DNA of 64,000 nucleotides from Aspidiotus rigidus. Its lineage: Eukaryota > Arthropoda > Insecta > Hemiptera > Diaspididae. The stretch is taken from NCBI GenBank assembly GCA_035079385.1, contig JAVHKY010000001.1:11928501-11992500 (forward strand), in the 5' to 3' direction. The notes below the pieces were generated by a model. That model worked only from the letters and a program-made list of their open reading frames with translations. It had not been told where the DNA came from and searched no databases. The translations under genes and the position numbers were made by a program. Below, one piece after another: positions 35,560 to 47,199 of the stretch. How positions within the stretch are numbered: the first letter of the stretch is position 1; each line of letters begins with the position of its first letter.

Positions 35560-38260
35560 AAGGTGGTGAAGAACAAAGTTCAATCTCTATTCAGAAAAAA
35601 TATAAAGAAAGAAACCCCCCGTAAATTATAGGTTTCCTGTTTGCCTCGATTAACAAAGTTCATGAAGGCAACCCGGAGCAGCAGACGAAGAAAGTTGTGA
35701 GTTTTTTTAATTCATAGAAAAATTGCAATTACAGTATCTGGAGTATTCTGGATTCCCGGGTCTTTGTAAAATCGGACTTTTCCGGAATTTTTGAGGACCG
35801 GTTCAAGTTTTATTTAATCTAAATTATCCATCAACCTGCAACCTCTCAATTTTACATCAATTGACAATTTTTCTCAATTCAAATTCAAGTCCCGAATGTA
35901 GGTCAAGACCCAACATATCGTATGTTAGGCTGAGACGGAATCCATTCCCTTTTCCTAGCCTATAGTGTAGTGTACGATTGTACTGCTTGAAGCTCAAATC
36001 TCTGAGTACTCAGATCATAAGTATAGTCGTGTATTCGCCATTAAGATGAGTATTTCTCCAGATTGCGCTAAAACTTATTGTGGATTGATCCTCTCCTTCG
36101 ATTTTTGTACCCTATTGTCGTTCACCTAATTGCCTCGTTTCTTATTCGAGACTGAGGTTTATAGACGTCTCTCCTTTTTCTCCAAGTGCAGCAAAAGCTT
36201 GTGCTTCATCAAGAGCTGGGATACGGTAACCGATCATGATGTATTCAACAATTTTATTGAACAGAATTCCTTCACCTACTTCTAGCACATTTGCCATCAT
36301 CATTCACGTTAGGACCTTGACACATTCACTCTAGCGGGAAACATCATGCATCAATTTCTCAAAGAACCTGAAAAGTTTTTTATTTTGGAAATTGTGTGAT
36401 GCCTGTGACCGCATGTCGTCGTCTACTTTTCTTTGTGTGTATTTCGTTTCAATTTTTCTCACATCACTGTCAACACTTGGAGAACGCAACAAATTTTCAA
36501 GATATTTGAATTCCTTTGATATTGTGAATGGAAATTAAATAATAATAATTCAAGTCCGCTAAGCCGAAAAAATGTACGCTCCTTAATCTTACAAGAGGGC
36601 ACGGCGAACGAAATAATTTCTATTTTGTATAAAAATTAACGAAAGGCAGCATCAGCGTCAACGATGACGACGATAACGTACTTAAGTGGATTTTGTTTAC
36701 ATTTGTCTTGGGAGTCGCGGGATACTGGAATGAATGAAGCGGGCAAGGGTTTTCATTGACTTGTAAACTCTTGGAACGAGTGCGAGAGAGAGAAAGAAAA
36801 GGAGCATGCCTTTATGAGCGCCACCACACTCGAATGTATAATAGAATTTTTCACTCTCGTTTTTCATTCTCTCTTTCTCTGCCTCCCTCACGCATTCACT
36901 CTCTCCTTTACATCGTACCTATTATCATAGTATTTGTTATCCATAACCATGAAGTATATATGGACGATGACGGCCATCCTACGTATTCGAAAAACTCCAG
37001 ATGGTTACATTCTGAACTCGAGTAGCGAGGCTGCATCATTTTTAAAGGTATTCGGATACGTACCTTCGCCTTTATGCAGTATGTGTAACAACTCTCTTAC
37101 ATTTAAAAATCTCGACCGATCCGCTAAAGTAAACAAAAATGACTTTCATCTACTTTCTTCTTTAAATACTGGCACTTCGTATATTATAGTCAGTTGTTCG
37201 TATTTTTCTCCCTCTTCCACCGCCAAACCCTTCTCCGTACTAAAATTTACGATTCATGAATCCTACTGTAGTTTTGAAAGAGGAACTGAAAAACACTTTG
37301 AATTAATAATCGTTTCATTTTCCAGCGTTGCGCTCCGCTTTTGAATTTTTCGTTACTTTCTTTTTAGGTACGCATTTTTTTTTTTGTAAAACGTATACTA
37401 TATTGATGGAATTTTCATAACTTAATGACCAGGACGTAACAGACCGTTCCCTCACCCCAAGTGCAGCATCCATGAATAAGTTACCGTAAAATAGAGAGGA
37501 AGGAAGCGTTTCAGCGGAAAAATATACTCGTTAGCATAAGTTTATCTACTCGCAAATACTCTCGAGTAAAACGATAACAATGTTCTTTTTTTTTATTGCG
37601 GATACGGACGATTGCCGGTGCCTTAAAAACGTACCACTCTATAATTTTTCCGAAGGCAGAAGTTGAATTTTGTCTGGCGCCTCGTGAAATTTAATGCGGA
37701 GCATACGCTGGAAACAATTAAGAAAGAAAAATGGCTATAGATTTTATCTTCACCGCGGAAAAGTGTACCTGTTATTCAACTCGAGCCGAACTTTTCCCAA
37801 GTCCCCTACCCTACCCTCCGCTCCGAGAGTGGGTCAGAGATATTCTCGGCCATCGAGACCAAAATTTGCTGGAAGGACGACGGGGTTCTTTGTCGACTGA
37901 TGAAATCACATTCAGGGATGTATCGTTTTCTTCTTTTTCGTGAGAATTGTGGCGGGTTTTGAAACCGCGCGCTTGCGAGAGGAATTTGTCTCATGCAGGG
38001 AGAACGGTTTTGCTACCCTTCTCAAAACTATAATCTTCCTCCAAAATATGGGCTTTTATGGTACACTTCTTGGGTCGCTTCTTTTCAATTGCTTCCTTAT
38101 GGTCACAGGATGCCATTGCTGAGGCTCCTCCCCGTTCCACTTATACAGGTTGCAGAGCTATTGATGCGCTTCTACTTTTCTCTCAGTTTTTTCATAGGAT
38201 TTTTCAATTTACTGAAAAGTCGTCTACACTAGTCTGTGATGTAATATTTAGGACGTAGAT
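35560..38260. other. Unique DNA, no gene seen
   Basis: A 136-codon plus frame at 36,934-37,344 is Ser/Phe/Leu-rich and not supported by any motif. A pyrimidine-rich block lies near 36,860-36,910. No repeat ends. Confidence 0.45.
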
Positions 38261-38261
38261 T

Positions 38262-39480
38262 TATTGACATGTTTCATATCTTTTGTCTCACCGTACCTCG
38301 ATCGCCCCCCCCCCCCCCCCCTCCGTCAAGAAAGACCGTGCGCGTGCAAATCTCTACCCGATAAGTGATTCAGAAATTTGCGAGTATACCCCGCGTGCGC
38401 TTGCAAATCTATGATTTAGAAATTCGCAAGGATACCCCGCGTGCGTGTGTGCCAAAATCTACACACGTCATCCCAGATCAAACCCTTATCCTGTTCCATT
38501 ACTCATTTCATCACGTACCGACTTAATTCTATTCTTATATTTTACATCCTTCTTTACAAAAATCCGTATACTTACCAATATTCCAAATTAAACCTTTATC
38601 ACGTTTCTCTTTCTATCTTCACATTTTTCTCATAATCCATATTATGCCAATTAAATCTTCTTTTCCGCATATTCTCACGTCATCACTTCCTTCTAAATTA
38701 TGGTCTATTTTTAATCTGTTTCTAAATTCAATTCTTTAATTAATTCCCCTAAGATTTCATCATGTATCTTTTTATATCATTGTAATCTATTTCTAATATA
38801 ATTCTTTATTAAGCTTTTCATGATTTTGGCACGTATCTTCGTTGTAATCTACTTCTGTTTTTAATCAAAGCTTCTCGTGATTTCATCACGCACATTTTCC
38901 CTATAAAACTGGGCTTAACCATCATGAGAAGTGGGAGCTCCTTCGGAAGCCATCAGACGTTATTCCTGTGGCATTTACTACTCGTAAATGTCTTGCCGTT
39001 GAACGGTCTGCTATGTACAGTTGGACTAATAAAGTATCTTTTAAAGTGACTTGTGATTGCTTGTCGTTTTTACCATCGTGACAGTGCGCGTGCGTTTGTG
39101 CGTGCGCGTGCAAATCTATACCCTTGGGTGATTCAGAAATTTGCGAGTACACCTCGCGTGCGCGTGGGCGTGCAAATGTATAACTGTGGGATAGCTCAAA
39201 ATGTTTCTCATACCATTCTTATACAACAACAGAAAGGGGGGGGGGGGCGAAAACACAAAATATTTTATATCAGACTTACAGCCCCACAAAATTTGATAGC
39301 TCAAAAAATATTTCTCATACTTGATTCATACGACACCAAGAAAGGGGGCGAACGAGTGGTGTGAGTGAGCCCTAAGAAAGGCAATATCTCAAAATATTTT
39401 TCATCCCAGACTTATGGGCGAACGAGCGGAGCGAGTGTCCGCTTGTTCGCCCCACGAAAGGCGATATCTCAAAATTTTCG
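38262..39480 (+). repeat. Diverged copy of the inverted-repeat arm family
   Basis: It begins with a GACATGTTTCAT word, then an 18-base C-run near 38,306-38,323, then CTCTACCCGATAAGTGATTC and TTTGCGAGTA words like those at 4895-4950. At 39,190-39,480 it has TTTCTCATACCATTC, a G-run, and GGGCGAACGAGCGGAGCGAG. Between, 38,470-38,900 is pyrimidine-rich AT DNA with repeated TTCATCACG-like words. It has the order and orientation of the left arm at 4831. Confidence 0.65.
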
Positions 39481-39489
39481 TAAACGTAC

Positions 39490-40060
39490 TGAATTCTTGT
39501 TTTGATCTACCAACGCTGAAAAACTTCTGCGAGATCATTGTCGTGTTCCTCTAAATTGACATCTTTCAAATACGACTCAGACAACTTTCGTCTTCGTAGA
39601 AGATAGCTTAGATGGAGTCTACTTATTCGCCTGTTTGAAAGCAACCTCCACTAAGCTCCTCTGACTCTTCTTTAGTAACCATCTTTAGATTACGTTAAGA
39701 TCTTTCTGAATTAGTAAGTATTTGCTGTACCAGATGTAGACTGACGGACTCCTTTCGTTTTCTGTCCGTTAGGAACTTCAAGTTAAATCAGAGAAACGAC
39801 ACGATCAACCCGTGGATTTACCAAATTGATTTGTTGTACTGATTTATATTTAAATAATTCATATCTTGTTGACCTAAAACCAATTTTCTTTCTTAAACTC
39901 CCTCGAAACTTGTTGTATTTTCTCTGCTAGGTCAAGTCTTCAAATCTCGTACGATCCACGGTTGTGATAAATATTTTGCGATTAGCTCAATTTGGGCAAC
40001 CTTTTATTAAGCCAATGAAGAATGTTGGTCGCCCTTCCAAAGATGGTAACAACATAGACT
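39490..40060. other. Unique AT-rich DNA
   Basis: No reading frame, repeat arm or structured motif was found. Confidence 0.5.
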
Positions 40061-40063
40061 AAA

Positions 40064-40316
40064 ACACATTTTGTAGAAAGTAATAGAAAAATGTAATTTA
40101 TAAAATCAAAAAACCCAATCATACAGGGGGAGTAACTCGAAAAAAAAAAAAAATGAATACCATAGATGATAACAACATAAAGTGAAATTCATTTTGTAGA
40201 AAGTGAATGAAAAAAATGTAATTTATAATATAGAGTGAAACCCATTTTGTAGAAAGTAATAGAAGAATGTAATTTATAAAATCAAAAAACCCAATCATAC
40301 AGGGGGAGTGACTCAA
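40064..40316 (+). repeat. Tandem duplication with A-rich tails
   Basis: A phrase from CATTTTGTAGAAAG through CAATCATACAGGGGGAG ends in an A-run at 40,138-40,153 and is repeated to a second A-run at 40,315-40,328. A shortened middle copy lies at 40,190-40,240. The A-tails would fit a short retroposed sequence, but no tRNA-like head is seen. Confidence 0.55.
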
Positions 40317-40339
40317 AAAAAAAAAAAAAGGTTTTCTCT

Positions 40340-40560
40340 CAAGTCGCCTCCTATTATATATAGTTTGGTTGGCGTAGGCCGGTGGCTGGTGGCGTCACAG
40401 TTTGGTAACCTCATGGGCCAGCTTTTTCCAAGTCCCAATCCTGTCATACATAGCTGGAGGGCGGGGTCTATGACGTCACAGGTCAATTTTTTTTTTCAAG
40501 TCCCCTTCACAGTTTGATGACGTCATAGGTCAGCCTTGTAGACCATTATATTTGTAGTTT
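40340..40560 (+). repeat. Second TGACGTCA-containing repeat copy
   Basis: It has the same layout as 33,740-33,985: CTCCTATTATATATAG, a G-rich segment, GGTCTATGACGTCAC and TTTGATGACGTCATAGGTCA. Confidence 0.6.
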
Positions 40561-40569
40561 ACCAGGCTT

Positions 40570-42950
40570 TACTCGGCCTAATATACAATGCACCAGGGGC
40601 TTCATATACTATGCCCCCTTAAATCGTTACGGTTTTTTGTTACGGTCGGTGACGTCATCAGTGACATTGACCTCCTTTAGGGGTTTAGAAATATCCAGAC
40701 TAAGAATGCGGGCGAACCACTTAGCCTAAAATACTCGTACAGTAATGAGCATGTCAACTAGTTAGCTTCTGTGATGTGCATTTCCCCCCCCCCCCCCCTT
40801 TCCTATGTCCTTCTCTCAATTGTTTGTACTTGCTTATCAGGCCGATGCTTTGTGTATCACTTGTTTGGTCCATATCACGAACACAGATCATGCCTCTCAT
40901 TTCATTCTGCTATTCTGATGAAGGAAATCATCTTAATAGGAGATAGAAACTCCTCAACTCATGGTTGACAATTGATTCTGGAATAAATTTCAATATCATA
41001 TTCGCCCCCCGCGTATAAATCGATGATTAGGAAATAAATTCAATATCTATTTACCTAATGCATATTTTGTCCTCGTTCGCTCTGATCTTAGAATAAGCAC
41101 CTACTACAAGCTAGACAATCCATAATTATGAGGAAAAACAAATGAAGTATCAGATGGTCAAATGTTTCCGAAGAAATTGTTGATCTAGTCAAGTCTACTC
41201 TTTTTCAGTCTATTCTTTTCCCTCGAACATAATCAGGCTTACGATGCGTAGTATTGTGCGCCACGAAACTGCCAACTAATGAACTTCATGTTGCGAAGAA
41301 AGAAATATTGTCAACTAGTTTTCTTACTGTAATTAAAATCGGTGTAGGCAGTTTTCAGAAAACCGTCCTCCTCAGCAATATTCAATCGCAAAAGGCTTCC
41401 GAATAATTCTATGCAACTGATTTTGCGTATTCTATGTAGTTCACGTTCTCTTGAGCCCTGAAAAAACTGCTATCATGAACATCCAAAATTTGTTGCTACG
41501 TTCCTCGATGTTATCCAATTTCGATCATGTGGGGCACGTTTTCTGATGGTTGGGAAAATAACGGCGAGTGCGAAAAGTATAGAAGAATTTGATACAATAA
41601 TACGAAATTCACGACAGATGAATTTCGGCAATAAATAATTTTCATAATGTCGTATCCCCCTATGACGATGATTACGATCTCCGCGTCTGTGATATTGAGT
41701 AGGAAAAGAAAAAAATTAATTACCCAGTCGTAACTTACAAAACATATATACATCTATACCCTGTTGTTTGGTACATAGATGTGGAGACCATAGAAATGGA
41801 TATTATGTCGATATTCTGGAATTAATCGTCGTTTTACTCCTCGTTGTCGTCGTTATTATCTAAACGCGACTAAAAATTCATTAATACGACTTAAGAGAAA
41901 ATTAATAACTCGTTCATACTGACGTACACTACAAGCTGGCTCCGGCGATAAAATAAGCTAGGAACCGGTTCGATGCGGTATCGCCTATAATATAAATAAA
42001 TAATTCTCGCGACTGATACACCTAGACAGAATACAACGAACTAGTTCGACATTTTCGTTTCCTTTTTTTGTGCGTATTTTCCTTTACGATCTCTTTTCCT
42101 CCGTCTGCTTATCATCTCGTATGAAGCGGAGTTATAGATTTCTGCTCTTACATCCTCCTATGGAGTCAGGTGTTGAGTTGAAAAAGAACACTTTACCATA
42201 CTTCGCGGCTTTCATTGAAACCCTACTCTACGCCGTTCGGAACTTTTCAAACGACCCAGATTAGGATTGAGGTGCGCGGTTGTGTCTATTGTAAGGTTAC
42301 ATCGAAAATGGAAAAAGTTGGATTTTGATATTTAATTAGAAAAGTACACGATGCGGGCGGGTCCAGACGTCGACATTCTAAACCTTTCCAATATAAATGT
42401 ACTCGAGAAGATTAGAACAGTACTGTAGAATTATCGAGGTACAAGACAAATATTGGAGGGCTTACGCGCCTCCAATATTTTCGAAGGTACTCGTAGTTCA
42501 AACAATAATGTTGTTTTTAAATGGCTAAATTATTTGAAAACCGTTGATTTTTGTCAACAGTGGCGATGTAAATGAAGTCGGATGTAGTCGTGTGGCGAGC
42601 TCGTTTACTTTTATTATTCTCTGTCAAATGGATGCTCGTTCTGGTTGTCGGGTTTTTTAAGTCGACCTACGAGGACCATTTATCCCGCGCAAGTGGTGTC
42701 AGTCGTTAATTACCTTCTGGAAAACGTTGAAGCGCCGTTTTCGCTGTACACACGGCATTAAATGTTTGTCAAAGAGTAGCCGAGTATACATACAGGTATA
42801 CATCACGTTTTCACAATTTTGTACCTTCAATAAACACTACTACTTTGTTTCATAGTTGGTCCATAACAAGCAACGCTTAAGATCCAAGTTATAGATCTGC
42901 GTATATCGCTCGACATGACTTAAATGGACTCTCGTTGATTCGTATATGGC
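40570..42950. other. Unique DNA, no gene seen
   Basis: A C-run lies near 40,784-40,799. Frames are all under 85 codons and not supported. No repeat ends are visible. Confidence 0.45.
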
Positions 42951-42954
42951 TCAC

Positions 42955-43209
42955 TCATTCCGTATTCGTGGAAATGGGAAAATGAAATTGATCAGATGGA
43001 GAAAGAGGACGTTGAAATTGAGAATTCTTTCGTTGGCAATGCATTGGTCTTACAAACCTCACCGTTAAACAATGCCCCATGCGCTTTATCTTCGGCATAA
43101 ACCAACTCCCGAATTCGCTTTTCAAAGCGGTTATTGAATCGCTCCTCTGCCGACCTTCTTCTTTCGTAAGCTCTTCTCCTCTTTGCTCCGGGGTGGTCAC
43201 TTCTGACAC
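42955..43209 (-). pseudogene. Gypsy-type gag, N-terminal remnant
   Basis: The frame begins next to the primer-binding site and encodes about 84 charged residues starting SEVTTPEQRGEELTKEEG, as expected of a gag N-terminus in this position. It stops at 42,955 and unrelated sequence follows. The family assignment rests on context (LTR and primer-binding site), not on residue identity. Confidence 0.4.
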
Positions 43210-43211
43210 CA
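43198..43211 (-). other. Primer-binding site of a gypsy element
   Basis: On the minus strand TGGTGTCAGAAGTG follows the LTR end by three bases. TGG followed by a tRNA 3'-end complement is the usual Ty3/gypsy arrangement. Confidence 0.6.
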
Positions 43212-43214
43212 GTA

Positions 43215-43563
43215 TGAAGTTCCACTGGTCATGGATACAAGCGATAAAGAACAGTTACAAGAAACCGAACCTGATTACTTGTACCGAAAATTCACAATAC
43301 TTCCAGATACACGTTAAACACGCTAAAATCGTGTGCAATCACAGTTAATGCGAGAGCACAATAATCACAACAATTTCTAATTCAATACTGATCGTTACTC
43401 CGGCCATTTCTCGTGCTTCTATTTCCGCGGACACTTCAAGATATTTCCTCAAGGTTTTAGACGGCGGTTGAATCATGGAACTCAAATCCTTCTCGTCTTT
43501 TCCCGATTCTTCACCATTCATGCATTATTCTATTGACTTTATCACGCTCTCATATACGCCACA
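43215..43563 (-). repeat. Gypsy LTR, 349 bp
   Basis: Bounded by TG and CA on both strands. On the minus strand it starts TGTGGCGTATATGAGAGCG, just after a purine-rich tract (GATGAGGGGGCAG) at the end of the integrase frame, and ends three bases before the primer-binding site. Because integrase lies before it and gag after it on the same strand, it is a junction LTR. A 44-bp piece of a second LTR lies at 44,309-44,352. Confidence 0.7.
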
Positions 43564-44308
43564 CTGCCCCCTCATCAGTTCGGTGCCGTTCAAAGTCACC
43601 CAGCCAGGCGGCCAACCGATTCCGATGGACAACTTTTAGTTTTGTTCTATGTTTAATCCGGTACACCACATCGTTGATTCTTCTCTCCACTGTGCATGGG
43701 CCTTCCCATTTACTTTGAAGTTTTGGGCTTCTTCCTTTCTTCCGCTGTGGGTTGTATAACCAGATTTTATCACCAGGTACAAAAACTTCTTCTATAGCGC
43801 CAATATCATATCGAGCTTTTATTCTTTCACTGGCGATCTTTAAGTTATTTCGGACTAGCTCGTTGACCTTCTGAAGTTGCTCCCTGTGTTGTACTGAATA
43901 CTCTTGGATATCCTGAGGTTTGCGAGGAGGCGCTCCAAATTCCAGGTCACATGTTAAACGTAGCTCGCGTCCAAACATAATCTTTGCTAGAGTTTCCTTC
44001 GTAGACCCAGCACTGATGAGCGACATGCCAGGAGAAAAAGTGGTATCCACGTATCCCAGTCCTTTTGTCCTTCAACAATGACTTTGGCTAGAAACTCGTC
44101 TACTGTATGGTTGAATCGTTCCACCATGCCATCAGACTACGAGTGGGGAGATGTGGTATGAGTTCTTCTTAATCCCAATGTTCTTGCGAGTTCTCCAAAT
44201 ACTCTTGATTCAAAATTTCGGCCTTGGTCGGTATGTGGTTCCAGAGGTACTCCAAAGCGCGTTATCCACGAATGCATTTGCAATGATTGTGGCTACTTGA
44301 TTTGGGAA
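43564..44308 (-). pseudogene. Ty3/gypsy integrase, C-terminal remnant
   Basis: The minus strand shows the catalytic-core phrase HTDQGRNFES, then a DGMVERFNH phrase with the catalytic Glu, then a long C-terminal part (43,550-44,050) with the chromodomain-like GDKIWLYNPQRKKGRSPKLQ and KWEGP motifs usual for gypsy integrases. At least two frameshifts or stops separate the core from the C-terminus. The integrase N-terminal zinc domain and everything upstream are absent; the break is at an LTR fragment. Confidence 0.85.
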
Positions 44309-44352
44309 TGCATTATCCTGTTGACCTTATCGCGCTCTCAAATACGCCACAC
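44309..44352 (-). repeat. LTR 5'-end fragment joined to integrase
   Basis: The 44 bases match the first 43 bases of the LTR at 43,521-43,563 with a few changes, including GTGTGGCGTATTTGAGAGCG on the minus strand. It is followed directly by the integrase core, so an LTR head and an internal pol segment have been joined, probably by recombination. Confidence 0.65.
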
Positions 44353-44571
44353 TATGCTGGTCGACTTCGAATTGACCTCAAATCCATCTCAATTTGAAGT
44401 CGATGCAAGATCACATCTTTTAGGTGTTCTGTGTATTCGGTGACTTCTCTACTCGCAGACAAAATGTGTGATCGATAGTTTTTCAAACTATTGATAATAC
44501 AGTCGCTCTTTTTTTTAGCAAAACTATCGTTAGTCCCGATAGTTTTTCTAAAAACTAGCGATACTGTCGAT

Positions 44572-44751
44572 ATTACCAAGAAGAGTGTACACCCGAAGGT
44601 GTAGCAAATTATATTGAACCACAAGAGAAACAGCCGCTAAACGTTTTCGATAAAACAACCATCATCGGAGCGTAAACGAAAGCGACTGAATCCAACATCA
44701 ACGAAGACAGAGGGAGTTGACCAGAAGATCATGATTTAACCAGCGAGTCAT
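44572..44751 (-). repeat. PLE copy 2, left inverted end
   Basis: About 180 bp from ATTACCAAGAAGAGTGTACA to CCAGCGAGTCATC. It is matched by the reverse complement of 46,600-46,778 with few differences. The inner end overlaps the last codons of the PLE frame (DSLVKS, stop) and the rest is 3' UTR. Confidence 0.8.
44642..44668 (-). ncRNA. Hammerhead-like core, degraded copy
   Basis: Minus strand CCGATGATGGTTGTTTTATC followed by GAAAACG. It is the left-arm counterpart of the cleaner copy at 46,682-46,708, but the stem-II strand AACC has become TATC, so pairing is lost. Confidence 0.35.
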
Positions 44752-46620
44752 CGAAGTTTGAATCATTCTCACGTACTAGCTCAATCAGACCCTCTTCAGG
44801 AATGAACCTGTTTAAAACCGTGAAGTCTTCGTTATTCCGGTGTCGTATGATTTCTATTTTTTCTAAAGCCAGCCGTTTAAAATATGAGTTCTCCCTATGG
44901 AGGAGGTTACCAGAGCCCTCCTTGAATTTATGGCCACTCTCGAGTAGATGATCAGCAAAAGCCGACTCACCTAAATTACCCTTCTCCCACGCTTTTTTAT
45001 GCTCCTCAATTCTTATTTGGAGCTGACGCCCGGTCATCCCTATATAAATACCTGGGCAATCGTTGCAGGCTTATACTGTATACCCCACTTCTCTCGACTG
45101 GAGGAATCGGGTCCTTCAATTTCACAAATAAACTTTTTACAGTATTAATATTATAAAACGCCGGCCGGAACCCAAAAGGACCGAGTACCCGGCCCAACTT
45201 CAACGAAAACCTGCCCAAGTAAGGGAGTTTAATCCAACGTTTTCTACTGTTATGCAGATCCCTAGGGAGGGAGGTGGTAGAATCGAGGCATTTTCTCGTA
45301 AGCCTCCTTCGGACCATTAAATCGATGTCCACTCGAACTTGGTTCACTCTGGCCAGGTACTTAATCGTCCCTAGTTCCTTCTGGGAAGCATCCTGACCCA
45401 AGGGAATACTAGTCAGTCGATATATCAAGCTATTGAAGGTAGCGATCTTGTGTGCAGCGGGACAGAAAGATGACCCATGGATTGTTATATGAGTCGAAGT
45501 TTCTTTTCTATAAATACCAAATTCATGGACGCCGTCTCTAATAAATATGGACGAATCCAAGAAATTTATTAATAAGCCGCCAACTTCCAGAGGGAATTTT
45601 ATGGAAGGATATCGGCCATTTAAGTAAGAAAGGAACTCACTAAGGAGTTCCACTGGGCCAGTCCACGCGCCTAATATGTCGTCTACATACCTATGCCAGT
45701 AAAAGACGTAATTTAGAAGTACCTGGCCCGAAGAAAACAATTCGACTTCAAATCTGGACATGAAAACCTCCGATATTAATGAGCCAAAAGGGGACCCAAT
45801 AGGGATCCCCACTTCTTCTGGGAATTCGAAAAATTTTCCCTCAAATTTACAAAAATTGGGAGTCCAACAAACTCTCAGAAGGTCGAAGAATTTTACCAAT
45901 TCCTCATGAGGGACACCAGTTTTTACAAACAATTCGCCCATATGTTGGATTGCGACAGCCTTCGGGATATGTGAGGAAATAATCCCACCACATCAAAGGA
46001 ACATAAAATCGTTTCCTCAGGGAGGCTTATATCCTTCAACCTCTCCGTCAACGAACCTGAGTCTAATACTGAGTGAGGGGAGGTATAATCTACTCGCGAT
46101 TTGAACCATCTATCAAAAATTTAGCTAAGAAATAAGTTATCGACGAGACAAATGACACGACCGGCCGCATTGGTACATCTTTTTTATGTACTTTGAGTAA
46201 TCCATATAGGAGGGGAGGAACCGGGTTAGGCTCCAAGAGAGCTTTCTTTGTCCGAGGACTCTTAATAATCACACTACAATTATTAATAGTGTTCCTCACC
46301 TCTTTGACAAAACTGGGGAAACAGAAGAGGCTATTCTCCTTAGCGCCACATTATTCCAGCACTTCATGAACCCCGGATACATAAGAGGACTTCTCCATAA
46401 TCACTACGGCGTTACTTTTATCCGCCTTGGTAAGGATTAAGCCCTCCTCCCTGACCTTCCTCTTTAATCCTTTAATCACCTCACTACAGGCATTACTTAT
46501 GCGGAGGAGGGGAGTGTTGCAAAACATTTCGGCGCACTTTTTTTGGATATTCACTCCAGGTCCAATTTTGACTGTCAGGTCAGCTACTACGTTAGCCAAT
46601 GACTTGCTGGTTAAATCATG
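44729..46620 (-). pseudogene. Penelope-like retroelement, frameshifted copy
   Basis: Four minus-strand blocks align in order with the intact PLE at 58,747-60,657: 46,351-46,599 (KADK-containing RT start), 46,090-46,299 (YGLLKVHKKDVPMRPVVSF), 45,006-45,941 (GIPIGSPFGSLIS and active-site YVDD), and 44,729-45,037 (endonuclease C-terminal part, ending DDSLVKS). Between the second and third blocks a CSFDVVGLF phrase is present in a shifted frame. The YIG part of the GIY-YIG endonuclease lies at the third/fourth block junction. At least three frameshifts and internal stops mean it cannot make a full protein, though RT residues remain. Gypsy remnants lie just beyond its left end. Confidence 0.9.
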
Positions 46621-46778
46621 ATCTTCTGGTTAACTCACTCTGTCTTTGTTGATGTTGGATTCAGTCGCTTTCGTTTACGCTCCGATGATGGTTGTTTAAC
46701 CGAAAACGTTTAGCGGTTGTTTCTCTTGTGGTTCAATATAATTCGCTATACCTTCGGGTGTACACTCTTCTGGGTAAT
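46600..46778 (+). repeat. PLE copy 2, right inverted end
   Basis: Reverse complement of 44,572-44,751. It places an inverted copy of the element's 3' UTR immediately upstream of the first PLE codons (ANVVADL), a known type of end arrangement for Penelope-like elements. Confidence 0.8.
46682..46708 (+). ncRNA. Hammerhead-ribozyme-like core in a PLE end
   Basis: Plus strand: CCGATGAT, then GGTT-GTTT-AACC as a four-base-pair stem II, then GAAAACG. It matches the hammerhead boxes CUGANGA and GAAA with one change (T to C at the second base). The tight GTTT loop with a perfect stem argues against chance. Confidence 0.5.
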
Positions 46779-46850
46779 ATGAATAACCATAAATTAGAAG
46801 AACGTATCGATTCGATGCTGTCGATAGTCTATCGATAGTTCCCATCACTA

Positions 46851-47112
46851 AACCACATATTCCATAAGCAATGCTGAACCACATATTCCATATGCACTGC
46901 TGAACCATATTTTCTTAAGCAATGCTGAATCACATATTCCATAAGCAATGCTGAAGCACATATTCTATATGCAATGCTGAACCATATATTCCATAAGCAA
47001 TGCTGGACCATATAGTCTGTAAGCGATGCTGAACCACATATTCCATGAGCTATGCTGAACCACATATTCTGTAAGCAATGCTGAACCACATGTTCTGTAA
47101 GCAATACAGAAC
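46851..47112. repeat. 26-bp minisatellite, about ten units
   Basis: Units of 25-27 bases follow the pattern AACCACATATTCCATAAGCA then ATGCTG. Variation between units is at a few positions. The minus-strand frame across it is a repeated QHCLWNMWFSIAYGI-like peptide and is not a gene. At the right end the motif recurs in inverted orientation (TATATGGTTC at 47,117-47,155). Confidence 0.9.
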
Positions 47113-47199
47113 TAAATATATGGTTCCAAGTTGCTTGGGAATATATGGTTCAGAATTGCTTATGGAATGTTTCGCCCACCTCATCTACCTATGTGACGG

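Noticed and set aside
36934..37344. 136-codon plus-strand frame
   Set aside because: Low-information Ser/Phe/Leu content, no motif and no splice context.
38885..39060. LTR-like segment with a TATAAAA word and AATAAA
   Set aside because: No terminal TG/CA pair, no second copy and no target duplication; it lies inside a diverged copy of the foldback-arm repeat.
46829..47104. 91-codon minus-strand frame with a repeated peptide
   Set aside because: A translation of the 26-bp minisatellite; the near-26-base period shifts frame and the array is non-coding.
46851..47112. CRISPR-like regular array
   Set aside because: There are no unique spacers between units; it is a plain tandem minisatellite in eukaryotic DNA.
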